This document shows positions 9,293 to 17,750 of a DNA stretch of 64,000 nt, one piece after another. Numbering within the stretch: position 1 is the stretch's first letter; each line of letters starts with the position of its first letter. The DNA comes from JAGOFO01 sp964522105 (GTDB lineage: Bacteria > Myxococcota_A > UBA9042 > DTJE01). The notes beneath the pieces were generated by a model. The model had not been told where the DNA came from. It searched no databases and saw only the letters and a list, made by a program, of their open reading frames with translations. Location of the stretch: the NCBI GenBank assembly GCA_964522105.1, contig CAZFVA010000009.1, positions 38,074 through 102,073 of the forward strand, written 5' to 3'. A program made the position numbers and the translations under genes.

Positions 9293-10912
9293 ATGACGAA
9301 AAGAAATCCGCGATTTTCCGTTTATTTTATTTTTTGTTTGTCAGCCATGTCTGCCATTCAGTCCGCCGGATGCGGGTCTTTGAAGTGTCCGGAAGGTACC
9401 GTCAGGGTAGGCGACTTCTGCAAGCGCGTCGATCCTGATACCGGCATTAACAACGACATTATTATTACTGTTGACACCGAAGATCCCCGGGATTCGTCCG
9501 AAGGCGACGTTCCTGATGATGTCCGCGTTGATGTGACCGGCGATACGAACGGCGATGTCGTTGTTGACGCCGGTGACGCCACGTTGATCGAGGATGTCGG
9601 CGACGTCAGTCAGTATCCGGCCGGTTATGTCGGGAAGGCGTGTAATACCCCGGCGGCCTGTCGCAGCGATGGCTGGCCTGATGGTAAATGTCTGTCATGG
9701 CCTAAGGGTTTCTGTGCCATGCCGGGTTGTGACGAAGACCTTGTCTGCCCGGATAATACGGTCTGTATGAACCTGGCGGCCGGCAGCACCGGTGCCGTAT
9801 GTACATTGTCCTGCGTTGATGATTCAGATTGTCGTGAGATAAAAGACGCACTTGGCAACGGTTACGCCTGCAAAAGGATCGCGGACCCGAACGGTGTCTA
9901 TAAATCAATCTGTTTTATGGAAAAGGTCGATCCGATGCACGTTGGCGGTCCATGTGCAGCTCATGAAGCGTGTGCTGACGGAATGGGCTGCCTGCCAAAT
10001 TTTGATGGCGGGTATTGCGCCGTGCTTAATTGCGACGAAGCGAACGGATGTCCCGCCGGGACCGAGTGCGTCAGGTTGCAGGGCAGGGGCGTCTGCCTTG
10101 AAAGCTGTGCAACTTCGGAAGATTGCGCCGAATCGCGCGAATGTACTGTCGCTGATGTCGATTGCGTCGGACAGGTTCAGCTTTCCCGGGCGTGCGTCGA
10201 AATGAAGAATTTCATCACGCTGGACAAAACGAAGGTTTGTGGTTCCGGGACCGTCGGGAAGTCAGTTGGTGAACAGTGTCTGAATGAAACTGAATGTAAG
10301 TCAGGAAAATGTAACGTTTCTTACACCGGCACGTGCAGTGATTTTGATGTAACGAATCGGCGATGTCTGCTGGATTCCGACTGTTCAATTACCAAGGCTA
10401 TCTGCAGGCAGAGCTCGGCAGACACATACGGTTTCTGCAGCGGCTCATGTTCCAGGACTGTCAACAGTTGCACCGAGCAGTCGGTCTGCGTTGAAACCCT
10501 TATCAACGACGTTCTGACCGGAATGTGTGTTCCAGGATGTACACCGACAAATCCTGAAGATCCTTTCAGCGAAAGTGATTGCTGGGAAGAGGCCGGGCTT
10601 CGTTGCATGTGGGGCGATACGCTGTTCCAGCCCAATGTCAGATCCTGTGTCAGAATCGATGAAGGGGATCCGGGCATGTCCTGCCGCCGGGACACCGACT
10701 GCTACTCGGGACAGTGCATCGGTAAGACTGCGACTGATGACGGGACCTGCACAATGGCCTGCATCGATGGCAGCAAGTGTCCATTCCCGACCATCTGTGA
10801 AGACGTTGACTCTGCAAAGTTATGTATGAAGCGCTGCCAGGCGACTCCTGACTGCCCCGGAACGATGTACTGCAAGGTCGGGACTTCCGGCGACTATTGT
10901 TCGGCGCCTTGA
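9293..10912 (+). CDS. cysteine-rich lipoprotein with acidic stalk
   Basis: This is a 539-residue predicted lipoprotein, function unknown. A signal segment (about 1-27) ends in SAGC. An Asp/Val-rich stretch (about 50-105, with runs such as DVPDDVRVDVTGD) precedes four disulfide-type modules of the general form C-x(5-7)-C-x(4-8)-C ... C-x(3)-C, covering residues about 115-539. Similar proteins are abundant in Myxococcota and Bradymonadota. No catalytic motif is visible. The 200-bp gap to the divergent gene at 9091 should hold promoters for both, but I could not identify convincing boxes. The gene converges on the acyl-CoA-synthetase-like gene with 28 bases between stops. Confidence 0.8.
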   Translation: MTKRNPRFSVYFIFCLSAMSAIQSAGCGSLKCPEGTVRVGDFCKRVDPDTGINNDIIITVDTEDPRDSSEGDVPDDVRVDVTGDTNGDVVVDAGDATLIEDVGDVSQYPAGYVGKACNTPAACRSDGWPDGKCLSWPKGFCAMPGCDEDLVCPDNTVCMNLAAGSTGAVCTLSCVDDSDCREIKDALGNGYACKRIADPNGVYKSICFMEKVDPMHVGGPCAAHEACADGMGCLPNFDGGYCAVLNCDEANGCPAGTECVRLQGRGVCLESCATSEDCAESRECTVADVDCVGQVQLSRACVEMKNFITLDKTKVCGSGTVGKSVGEQCLNETECKSGKCNVSYTGTCSDFDVTNRRCLLDSDCSITKAICRQSSADTYGFCSGSCSRTVNSCTEQSVCVETLINDVLTGMCVPGCTPTNPEDPFSESDCWEEAGLRCMWGDTLFQPNVRSCVRIDEGDPGMSCRRDTDCYSGQCIGKTATDDGTCTMACIDGSKCPFPTICEDVDSAKLCMKRCQATPDCPGTMYCKVGTSGDYCSAP

Positions 10913-10940
10913 TCGCCCTGACGTTTAATTGACCATCTGA

Positions 10941-12398
10941 TTATGCGTTCGGCGGTTTTTGCGGTCCGGCAAATTCAGTAGATTCAACGCTGTCGTTACT
11001 GGTTACTTTTTCTGTCGGTTCGCCCTGGTTATGCATCTGCGGGCCTCGCAGGCGCGGACTATCAATAAAAACAAAGCCTTCGTCGTCAACCGTTCCGTTC
11101 CATCCGGTAAGCACGTTGTCGGAATCAAAATCTTTGGTCGCCAGGGAAAGCAGATTTACCGGCCACTGCATCGAGTTGTATCCGTTAAGCACCAGTTCCC
11201 CGTACTCGGAAACTGATACTGACGATTCGGCCATCGCGCGGCCAATTGAGCCTTCCTTGATTTGTCCGGGGCGCGACACAGTCATGAAACATGACGCTGT
11301 AACCGGGCCGAACACTGCCCACGTCGATATTCCGGCAGTTTCCAGTGTGTTTCTGACAACTGTCGCCAGGCCGGCAGACGTTGCATCGACTTCGCACAGA
11401 ACGGTCCTCATGGCGCCGCCGGTAATGTCCCTGACAAGATGTTCAACTGAAAGATCTGCCAGATTGTCGCGGAATCCTTTCGATTCGCGTCGTGAAGAAA
11501 TCCTGTCGAGAGTTCTTTCAAAGCCCCACCGGGTCAGTTTTCCGCGCACGCCTTCAAGCAGGTCCAGTTCGGACCTGATACCTTGCGCAAGTGTGCCGGC
11601 CATTGCTTCGTCGCATATCACAAATGAAGGCCTGATAAGGTAAAGGGACTCAATTGTGGCGCGACCCTGCGGGACAAAAGAGAACGTTCCACCCGAAGCG
11701 ATTGCGCAGAACCAGGACGCCATGCGCATGAATGGTGTGCAAAACCCGTTCAGTGTCGTCCAGACGTCATTTTCATCAGCCATCAGTTGAGCCGTGACGG
11801 CCGCAGTCGTGTCCATCAGGTTCGAATGGCTGAGCGTTATAACTTCGGGCCTTCCATCAGGGGTTTCAAACAAAAACGAAGCGCCCGGACATACCGGGCC
11901 AAGCACGTTCAGCCTTTGTTCAACGTCAGGGTCGTCCTGTGAATCTTCAGGAATCGCAGCCGGTCCGGGAATACTGGTGCGCAGCGAATCGGCCTTCAGT
12001 CCGCGGAAAATATGCGAAAGCGGGGCAAGTGCGTCGGCGATTTCGACTGAATCGATGCCGGGACCGTCCAGAACTACAAAATAGGAACATCTTGATATCA
12101 GAACAGCCGAAAGGATTTTGTCCAGCGGAAGGTCAGCCGGGACGACGAACGGAACTACGGCCGCCGCCATCGCGCCGATTTCAATCGACAGGAAGTCAAA
12201 ACCTGTCCCGCCGATAATTGCAATCCCGTCACCAGGTTTGACGTTTTGCTTTATCAGGCCTGAAGCGGCGGCCCAGGCAGCGTTCTTCAGGTCCACCCAT
12301 GACGCTTCGGTTTCTGTGCCGAAGTCCATCAGCACCGGTTTCGGTCCTAATTGTCTTGCTGTTGAACGGACTATATGTGGAATAGTTCGGTTTTTCAT
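10941..12398 (-). CDS. degenerate AMP-binding (acyl-CoA synthetase-like) protein
   Basis: The 485-residue protein follows the fold order of long-chain acyl-CoA synthetases: an N-terminal WxDLxxAAxxAASGL region, then a segment aligning to the P-loop A3 motif, then a region resembling the R-x-K-GF...LVRDxxGGAMR stretch, then GELVLNGYNSM. Active-site motifs are eroded. The YTSGTTGxPKG loop appears as FETPDGRPEVITLSHSN, without the SGTTG core or the Lys. The usual YGxTE is FGPVTA, and the TGD motif near the end reads TGWNGTVDDEGF. It therefore probably cannot adenylate fatty acids in the normal way and may be a pseudoenzyme. The last 30 residues are polar and probably disordered. Confidence 0.7.
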   Translation of the reverse strand: MKNRTIPHIVRSTARQLGPKPVLMDFGTETEASWVDLKNAAWAAASGLIKQNVKPGDGIAIIGGTGFDFLSIEIGAMAAAVVPFVVPADLPLDKILSAVLISRCSYFVVLDGPGIDSVEIADALAPLSHIFRGLKADSLRTSIPGPAAIPEDSQDDPDVEQRLNVLGPVCPGASFLFETPDGRPEVITLSHSNLMDTTAAVTAQLMADENDVWTTLNGFCTPFMRMASWFCAIASGGTFSFVPQGRATIESLYLIRPSFVICDEAMAGTLAQGIRSELDLLEGVRGKLTRWGFERTLDRISSRRESKGFRDNLADLSVEHLVRDITGGAMRTVLCEVDATSAGLATVVRNTLETAGISTWAVFGPVTASCFMTVSRPGQIKEGSIGRAMAESSVSVSEYGELVLNGYNSMQWPVNLLSLATKDFDSDNVLTGWNGTVDDEGFVFIDSPRLRGPQMHNQGEPTEKVTSNDSVESTEFAGPQKPPNA

Positions 12399-12480
12399 GA
12401 AGGTTTTATATCATGGCCCGGCATCCCGGGTCGACGTTTACCTCCGTTCGTTTGTGAACACAGAATCACTCCAGACATTA

Positions 12481-12509
12481 TTGACCTTTGCAAGGTCGTC
12501 TGATACATT
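12481..12509 (+). promoter_or_regulatory. putative sigma-70 promoter of tadA and tRNA-Ser genes
   Basis: TTGACC at 12481-12486 and TACATT at 12504-12509 are separated by exactly 17 bases. Transcription would begin about 20 bases before the preferred tadA start and could continue into the two tRNA-Ser genes. Confidence 0.5.
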
Positions 12510-12534
12510 CTGCCCGCCTTTCGGGGTTGGATCT

Positions 12535-12984
12535 TTGCCAGAACTGCATGAATCATTCATGTCGGCAGCTTTTGCCGAGGCGGAAGAAGCATTCAAGGCT
12601 GGTGAAGTGCCGGTCGGGGCAGTTGTGGTTGTAGATGGCGCTGTCGTCGCCGCGGATCGTAACAGGATCCGCGAGTTGAATGATCCGACGGCCCACGCTG
12701 AACTGCTGGTTCTTGGTCGCGCTGCTCGTGAAGGTATTGACCTTCGCAGGGCGACTTTGTACGTGACGCTTGAACCGTGCATGATGTGCGCCGGGGCGAT
12801 TGTCCTGTCGCGAATCAAAACGCTGGTTTATGGCGCCGATGACCCGAAGACCGGGGCGGTCAGAAGCCTTTACACGGTGTTGAGCGATTCCAGGCTCAAT
12901 CATCAGTGTCAGGTGATCCACGGGGTCGGGGCAGCGCGCAGCAGTCAGATTCTGAAAGGGTTCTTTGAAATGCTCAGAAAGTAA
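12535..12984 (+). CDS. tadA: tRNA-specific adenosine deaminase
   Basis: It converts adenosine-34 of tRNA-Arg(ACG) to inosine. From a TTG at 12535 the product has 149 residues. Zinc ligands and the proton shuttle are clear: His54 and Glu56 in TAHAE, and Cys82/Cys85 in EPCMMC. The N-terminal helix ESFMSAAFAEAEEAFKAGEVPVGAV matches the family. The ATG at 12559 is the alternative but would remove part of that helix. The much longer open frame to 12118 runs through the promoter and the opposite-strand gene and is not credible. The stop codon ends one base before a tRNA-Ser gene, so gene and tRNA are probably co-transcribed. Confidence 0.92.
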   Translation: MPELHESFMSAAFAEAEEAFKAGEVPVGAVVVVDGAVVAADRNRIRELNDPTAHAELLVLGRAAREGIDLRRATLYVTLEPCMMCAGAIVLSRIKTLVYGADDPKTGAVRSLYTVLSDSRLNHQCQVIHGVGAARSSQILKGFFEMLRK

Positions 12985-12985
12985 T

Positions 12986-13072
12986 GGAGAGATGACCGAG
13001 CGGTCGAAGGTGTACGACTGGAAATCGTATGGGGTGTTACAGCCCCCGGGGGTTCGAATCCCCCTCTCTCCG
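12986..13072 (+). tRNA. tRNA-Ser (anticodon GGA)
   Basis: Acceptor strands GGAGAGA (12986-12992) and TCTCTCC (13065-13071) pair fully, with discriminator G at 13072. The anticodon stem TACGA/TCGTA encloses the loop CTGGAAA, giving anticodon GGA, which reads UCC and UCU. A long variable arm and a T arm GGGGG-TTCGAAT-CCCCC confirm a class II tRNA-Ser. The CCA end is not encoded. Confidence 0.95.
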
Positions 13073-13097
13073 CCGTGGTTCGTTATTTTTGAAAACT

Positions 13098-13185
13098 GGA
13101 GAGATGGCCGAGCTGGTCGATGGCGCCTGATTCGAAATCAGGTGTGGGCGTAAGCTCACCGGGGGTTCGAATCCCTCTCTCTCCG
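13098..13185 (+). tRNA. tRNA-Ser (anticodon CGA)
   Basis: It has the same acceptor stem as the preceding tRNA (GGAGAGA at 13098-13104 with TCTCTCC at 13178-13184, discriminator G at 13185). The anticodon stem CCTGA/TCAGG encloses TTCGAAA, giving CGA for UCG codons. A long variable arm is present. The T stem contains one G-U pair. CCA is not encoded. It sits 25 bases after the first tRNA-Ser. Confidence 0.95.
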
Positions 13186-13217
13186 CCTCACATATCTGTT
13201 GTCGTGCATCTGGCTGT

Positions 13218-13240
13218 GGCGCAGTGGTGCGCCGTTTTGT
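13218..13240 (+). terminator. putative intrinsic terminator after the tRNA-Ser pair
   Basis: GGCGCA (13218-13223) and TGCGCC (13228-13233) form a 6-bp GC-rich stem with a GTGG loop, followed by GTTTTGT. The position just after the tRNA genes fits the end of the tadA-tRNA transcript. Confidence 0.5.
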
Positions 13241-13269
13241 ATAGTCAGTCAGATTATTCTGGAAGACTT

Positions 13270-14127
13270 ATGAGCAGAGAGTCTGTTGTCGTCGGGCGTT
13301 ACTATCCAGGTTCGGTTGAAGAACTGGCCGCCAGAATGCGGGAACTGATGGGCGCCGATTCGTTGAAAAACGAAGGAATGGAAGACGCTTACGGTGTCGT
13401 TGTTCCGCACGCGTCGCTTGATTGCTGCGGGTCGGTTTCGGCCGCGCTGTGGCGCCAGGTCAAGGTCCCGGACAGGGTAATCATTCTGGGGCCGAACCAT
13501 ACAGGTCTTGGTGCCAGAGCCGCCGTTGCTTGCAGGGGTCCGTTCATTACACCGGGCTGCGAGACTGCGCTTGACACAGAAATGGGACTTGCGATTGCCG
13601 CAGCCTGTGCCAACGTCGAATTTGATGACCTCGCACATGAAGAAGAGCATTCCATCGAGGTTATTCTGCCTTTTCTTCTGTCCAGAAATCCGGGTGTAAA
13701 GATTACTGCCATCTGTCTGCGGACAATGTCGTATCAGGATTGTGAAGACATCGCGACAGCCATAGTAAGTGCAATTGAATCGGCAGGTTGCCCGGTAATG
13801 GTCATCGCCAGTTCCGACCTGAATCACGGGGAACCACTGAACGTAAGTGCCAGGAAAGACAGGATGGCGCTTGACAGGATCGAGGACCTTGACCCGAGAG
13901 GACTGTACGGGGCTGTCGTCGAGCATCACATAAGCATGTGTGGAATGATTCCGACCGTTATCATGCTGCTTGCCACCAGAGCGCTTGGTGCAGGATTTGC
14001 TGAAACGGTCGGTTACAATACCAGCGTTGATTTCACCGGCGATCCTTCATCGGTCGTCGGGTACGGTTCTGTGATAGTGCGCAGCAGATGTCCGCTTGAA
14101 CGGATCAAGCGGCTGGTTCCGTGCTGA
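13270..14127 (+). CDS. MEMO family protein (AmmeMemoRadiSam system protein B)
   Basis: This is a 285-residue MEMO-like protein, structurally related to class III extradiol dioxygenases. The metal ligands known from human MEMO appear conserved: His47 (VPHASLDCCG), His77 (GPNHTG) and Cys224 (ISMCGMIP). EEHSIEVILPFL near 125 and SSDLNHGE near 181 are family motifs. In many prokaryotes MEMO is encoded with an AMMECR1 domain protein and a radical SAM enzyme; neither is here. The ATG at 13270, preceded by GGAAG, is preferred because the longer frame to 13120 runs through the tRNA. It is followed 28 bases later by urocanate hydratase. The reaction is not established for this family. Confidence 0.85.
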   Translation: MSRESVVVGRYYPGSVEELAARMRELMGADSLKNEGMEDAYGVVVPHASLDCCGSVSAALWRQVKVPDRVIILGPNHTGLGARAAVACRGPFITPGCETALDTEMGLAIAAACANVEFDDLAHEEEHSIEVILPFLLSRNPGVKITAICLRTMSYQDCEDIATAIVSAIESAGCPVMVIASSDLNHGEPLNVSARKDRMALDRIEDLDPRGLYGAVVEHHISMCGMIPTVIMLLATRALGAGFAETVGYNTSVDFTGDPSSVVGYGSVIVRSRCPLERIKRLVPC

Positions 14128-14155
14128 AACGCGCAGATGTGGCATGGGGGAAGTG

Positions 14156-15817
14156 ATGAGCAGGGTTGAGCCGTTGACGGGCACAGTTCTTACATGCAAA
14201 GGCTGGCAGCAGGAAGCCGCCCGCAGGATGCTTCACAATAATCTTCACCCGGATGTTGCCGAAGCCCCTGATGATCTTGTCGTTTATGGTGGTTCGGGCA
14301 AGGCGGCCAGGAACTGGGAATGTTACGAGCGCATAGATCGGGCGCTTCTGGACCTGGAAGGCGATCAGACGCTTCTGGTGCAGTCGGGCAAGGCGGTCGG
14401 CGTTATTCAGACTCATTGCGACGCACCGCGTGTTCTGATTGCCAATTCAAATATTGTTCCGGCTTACGCCACGTGGGAAAAGTTCAGGGAGCTGGACAGG
14501 CTCGGGCTGACAATGTACGGCCAGATGACGGCCGGTTCATGGATTTATATAGGTACTCAGGGCATTTTGCAGGGCACGTACGAGACTTTCATGGCTGCCG
14601 GGAAGAAGCATTTCGGCAGCGACCTTACCGGGCGTCTTGTCGTGACCGGCGGTCTTGGCGGAATGGGCGGGGCGCAGCCGCTTGCAGTGACGATGGCGGG
14701 CGGCGTGGCCATCTGCGTCGAGGTTGACAGGCACAGAATCCAGCGCCGTCTTGAAACAAGGTACCTGGATGTCTGGACCGACAGTCTGGATGAAGCTTTA
14801 AGGCTTGCCGCGACCGCTGTTGCCGCGCGTGAGCCGCTTTCGATAGGTCTTCTGGGGAATTGCGCCACCGTTCTGCCCGAGCTGGTCCGCCGTGGTTTTG
14901 TTCCCGATCTGGTCACTGACCAGACGTCTGCCCATGACATGCTTAACGGGTACATTCCCGACCAGATTCCGTATGACGAAGCCGTCAGATTGCGTGCTGA
15001 AAATCCGGGACGTTACATGGCGTTGTCGCGTGATGCGGTCGTGCGGCATGTCCAGGCGATGATTGACCTGCAGAAGCTTGGCGCTCACGTTTTTGATTAT
15101 GGCAACAACATCAGAACTCAGGCATTTAATGAAGGGCTGGCAGACGCGTGGGCTTTCCCGGGATTTGTTCCGGCATACATCAGGCCGCTTTTCTGTGAAG
15201 GTCGCGGACCGTTCAGGTGGGCGGCGCTTTCGGGCGACCCGGCTGACATTGCCGTTACGGACGAAGCCATCCTGAAGCTTTTTCCGCAAGATGAAGGGCT
15301 TTCGCGCTGGATTTCGATGGCGCAGAAAAAGGTTGCGTTTCAGGGACTTCCGGCAAGAATCTGCTGGCTTGGTTATGGCGAACGCGACAAGGCCGGGCTG
15401 GCTTTCAATGACCTGGTTCGCAGCGGAAAGGTGAAGGCGCCCATTGTCATCGGACGTGACCACCTTGATTCCGGTTCTGTTGCGTCCCCGCACCGTGAAA
15501 CTGAATCGATGAAAGACGGTTCTGACGTGATCGCTGACTGGCCGCTGCTGAATGCGATGCTGAATGCTTCAAACGGGGCCACGTGGGTGTCAATTCATCA
15601 CGGCGGCGGTGTCGGGATCGGGTATTCGATTCACGCCGGGGTCGTTATTGTCGCCGACGGTACCGATGGCCAGGCGGCAAAGCTTGAACGCGTATTGAAG
15701 GGCGATCCGGCAATGGGGATTTTCCGTCACGCCGATGCCGGTTATGACGAAGCCATCGACGCCGCGCAGCGCCACAAACTGCAGATTCCGCACTTCAATG
15801 GCCCGCATCTGGTCTGA
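14156..15817 (+). CDS. hutU: urocanate hydratase
   Basis: The second enzyme of histidine degradation, it converts urocanate to 4-imidazolone-5-propionate with tightly bound NAD. From the ATG at 14156 (SD GGGGGA five bases upstream) it has 553 residues, the normal length. Family motifs include CKGWQQEAARRMLHNNL, VVYGGSGKAARNW, QSGKAVGV, ANSNIVPAYATWE, MTAGSWIYIGTQGI, TGGLGGMGGAQPLA and the catalytic-region stretch LGNCATVL. No hutH, hutI or hutG lies in the window, so the rest of the pathway must be elsewhere or missing. Co-orientation with the MEMO gene suggests co-expression. Confidence 0.95.
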   Translation: MSRVEPLTGTVLTCKGWQQEAARRMLHNNLHPDVAEAPDDLVVYGGSGKAARNWECYERIDRALLDLEGDQTLLVQSGKAVGVIQTHCDAPRVLIANSNIVPAYATWEKFRELDRLGLTMYGQMTAGSWIYIGTQGILQGTYETFMAAGKKHFGSDLTGRLVVTGGLGGMGGAQPLAVTMAGGVAICVEVDRHRIQRRLETRYLDVWTDSLDEALRLAATAVAAREPLSIGLLGNCATVLPELVRRGFVPDLVTDQTSAHDMLNGYIPDQIPYDEAVRLRAENPGRYMALSRDAVVRHVQAMIDLQKLGAHVFDYGNNIRTQAFNEGLADAWAFPGFVPAYIRPLFCEGRGPFRWAALSGDPADIAVTDEAILKLFPQDEGLSRWISMAQKKVAFQGLPARICWLGYGERDKAGLAFNDLVRSGKVKAPIVIGRDHLDSGSVASPHRETESMKDGSDVIADWPLLNAMLNASNGATWVSIHHGGGVGIGYSIHAGVVIVADGTDGQAAKLERVLKGDPAMGIFRHADAGYDEAIDAAQRHKLQIPHFNGPHLV

Positions 15818-15837
15818 CGCGCCTTTCGATTTGCGGC

Positions 15838-17535
15838 CTACAGCCCGACTTCCTTCAATTTCTGTATTTCTTTGTCAACAAGGGCGCCCCTTTGCTGCGC
15901 CTGTCGGCAGTAAGGAAGGGCTGACTGGTAGTCTTCGTGGTTGACAAGCAGGATGCAGATGTTCGTAAGTGCGCTGATCATGCCAGGTCTGTGCTTCAGT
16001 GCTTCGGTAAATTCGGCTGCGGCCGCCGCCGGTCGGCCCGCATTGGCGATCACAAGTCCAAGATTGTTGTGCGCTTCGGCGTTGGCCGGGTCGATCGCGA
16101 TTGCGGCCAGCAGGTGTGGTTCCGCTTCGGCCCATCTGCCGGAATTCATCAGGGCATGACCCAGGTTATTTTGCAGCCTTGTGCTTCCCGGACGGTTGGC
16201 AAGGGATGATTCAAAAAGTTTTTCCGCAGACTTGAAGTCCCCGACCCGGTCAAAGGTGACGACGGCCTGCAGGCCGATCCAGACGACGAAAAGGGATATC
16301 AGGCCCCAGCCGAACCAGCGCCGGCCGGTCGATGTGTCAGTTTGCGGCGCAACAGCGGTCAGGCCGACCGCGAGGGCTGCAGCAAGCCCCGCCGAAGGTT
16401 CGGTAAGCAGTCGTTCACCCATGATGATCCAGCTTGGAAAGACGATCGACGACACCAGTCCGTACGCCATCATCATCATCATAAGACCGGGCCATGCGGC
16501 GGAACGCCTGCGCATAAGGAAAACGACAAGAATGACGGTTCCAACCAGAATCGCTGCCCCGCCCGCAATGGCCGCGACCGGTGCGCCCGGCGGCGGCCCG
16601 GGCAGACCCAGTACGTCGAATCCGTAGTCAACAGTTGGATTTACAGGTGCCAGCAGAAGCCGTGTCGATTCAACAAGGACTTTCATCGCACCGGCCAGCC
16701 TGGCAGGCGTGTCGGCCAGTACAAGAGGATTGTCCTGCCACGGAATGGCGGCGGCAGACATTTTGCCAAGACCGGCAAACCGGATGATGAAGTAAACGAC
16801 CGTTGACCCGAACAGCACGGCAACAGGTTTCAGCCGTGACAGCATCTTCATGCCCTGCGGGGCTGCGAAAATCAGAATCGTGGCTGCAGTAAACGGCATC
16901 GTGACGGCAGACTCTTTTGAAAGCAGACCGGCCAGTGTCACCAGTCCCAGTGCCGCAAGGGAACTCTTTGAAAATGCAGTCGGATTAGCTGCAAGGTTCG
17001 ATCGCCTGACGACCATTATCATGCCGATCAGGTAAAAAATTGTCGCCAGCATGATCTCGCGGTTGACGACAAACATCACCGTTTCGACATGGGTTCCATG
17101 AAACGCGAACCAGGCGCCTGCAAGGGTGGCGGCCAGCGGGGTGCAGCCGCATGTAAACAGGAACTGCAGCAACAGCAGGCACATGAAACTGTACAGAAGT
17201 GCGTTTGTTATCCTGAAAGGCAGCGGGTTAAGTCCGCCCACTTTTCTGGTCAAGGCCAGACTGGTTACCGAAAGTGGTCTGTAGTTTGCCACATGTCGGT
17301 ATTCGGGAATGTCACCCCAGCCTGTCGAAGAAAAGATGCGCCCGACATCTACGGTTTTTCCGTCAACAAGCGGATTGTTGACGACTGCCCAGTTGTCGTC
17401 GTGCAGAAACGGATAATCAAGCGCACTTATCCACGGAGCAAGGGAACAGAGCAGCACAATGATCCAGGCGGCCCGCGTGGATGCGACTGACGTTCGGTGC
17501 TGGCTTACCGGCTGAATAATAGCTTCGGTGTTCAT
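15838..17535 (-). CDS. TMTC-like multispanning membrane protein with C-terminal TPRs
   Basis: This 565-residue protein resembles protein O-mannosyltransferase TMTC-type proteins: an N-terminal helix, then an external loop with YPFLHDDNWAVVNNP, YRHVANYRPLSVTSLA and NPLPFRITNALLY, about ten hydrophobic helices (to about residue 430), and three tetratricopeptide repeats at the end (NNLGHALMNSGRWAEAE, NNLGLVIANAGRPAAA, TNICILLVNHEDYQSA). The HDD motif is where GT-C transferases place catalytic acids. Bacterial members of this class have not been tied to a defined substrate, so glycosyl transfer is an inference from fold. It stands alone on its strand, converging with hutU across 20 bases. Confidence 0.7.
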   Translation of the reverse strand: MNTEAIIQPVSQHRTSVASTRAAWIIVLLCSLAPWISALDYPFLHDDNWAVVNNPLVDGKTVDVGRIFSSTGWGDIPEYRHVANYRPLSVTSLALTRKVGGLNPLPFRITNALLYSFMCLLLLQFLFTCGCTPLAATLAGAWFAFHGTHVETVMFVVNREIMLATIFYLIGMIMVVRRSNLAANPTAFSKSSLAALGLVTLAGLLSKESAVTMPFTAATILIFAAPQGMKMLSRLKPVAVLFGSTVVYFIIRFAGLGKMSAAAIPWQDNPLVLADTPARLAGAMKVLVESTRLLLAPVNPTVDYGFDVLGLPGPPPGAPVAAIAGGAAILVGTVILVVFLMRRRSAAWPGLMMMMMAYGLVSSIVFPSWIIMGERLLTEPSAGLAAALAVGLTAVAPQTDTSTGRRWFGWGLISLFVVWIGLQAVVTFDRVGDFKSAEKLFESSLANRPGSTRLQNNLGHALMNSGRWAEAEPHLLAAIAIDPANAEAHNNLGLVIANAGRPAAAAAEFTEALKHRPGMISALTNICILLVNHEDYQSALPYCRQAQQRGALVDKEIQKLKEVGL

Positions 17536-17645
17536 CGGGTGATTATGGCAGGAGTAATGAAAAATTGGAGTACCTTCCCGTGATGTTTTACACTAGGTTC
17601 ATGTGGCCGAAACCAAACATTTACATGATCTGTTGATAGTGTGTC

Positions 17646-17674
17646 TTGACACTGTAATTGCCGGTTCGGATAAT
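17646..17674 (+). promoter_or_regulatory. putative strong sigma-70 promoter of the ASH lipoprotein cluster
   Basis: TTGACA at 17646-17651 (exact consensus) and GATAAT at 17669-17674 are separated by 17 bases. The gene start at 17751 lies 76 bases downstream, so a leader of roughly 70 bases is expected. This is the best consensus promoter found in the window and precedes three consecutive ASH lipoprotein genes. Confidence 0.65.
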
Positions 17675-17750
17675 CCACTGGAATCTGCCTGGTTGTTTCC
17701 TGATGTTTTCAGGGGAAGTTGGGCTGTCACAAAGGACTTTGAGGCTTCAT

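Noticed and set aside
12118..12534. Long N-terminal extension of tadA to 12118
   Set aside because: It would cover the start of the opposite-strand gene and the promoter at 12481, and no homology to TadA exists before the ESFMSAAF helix.
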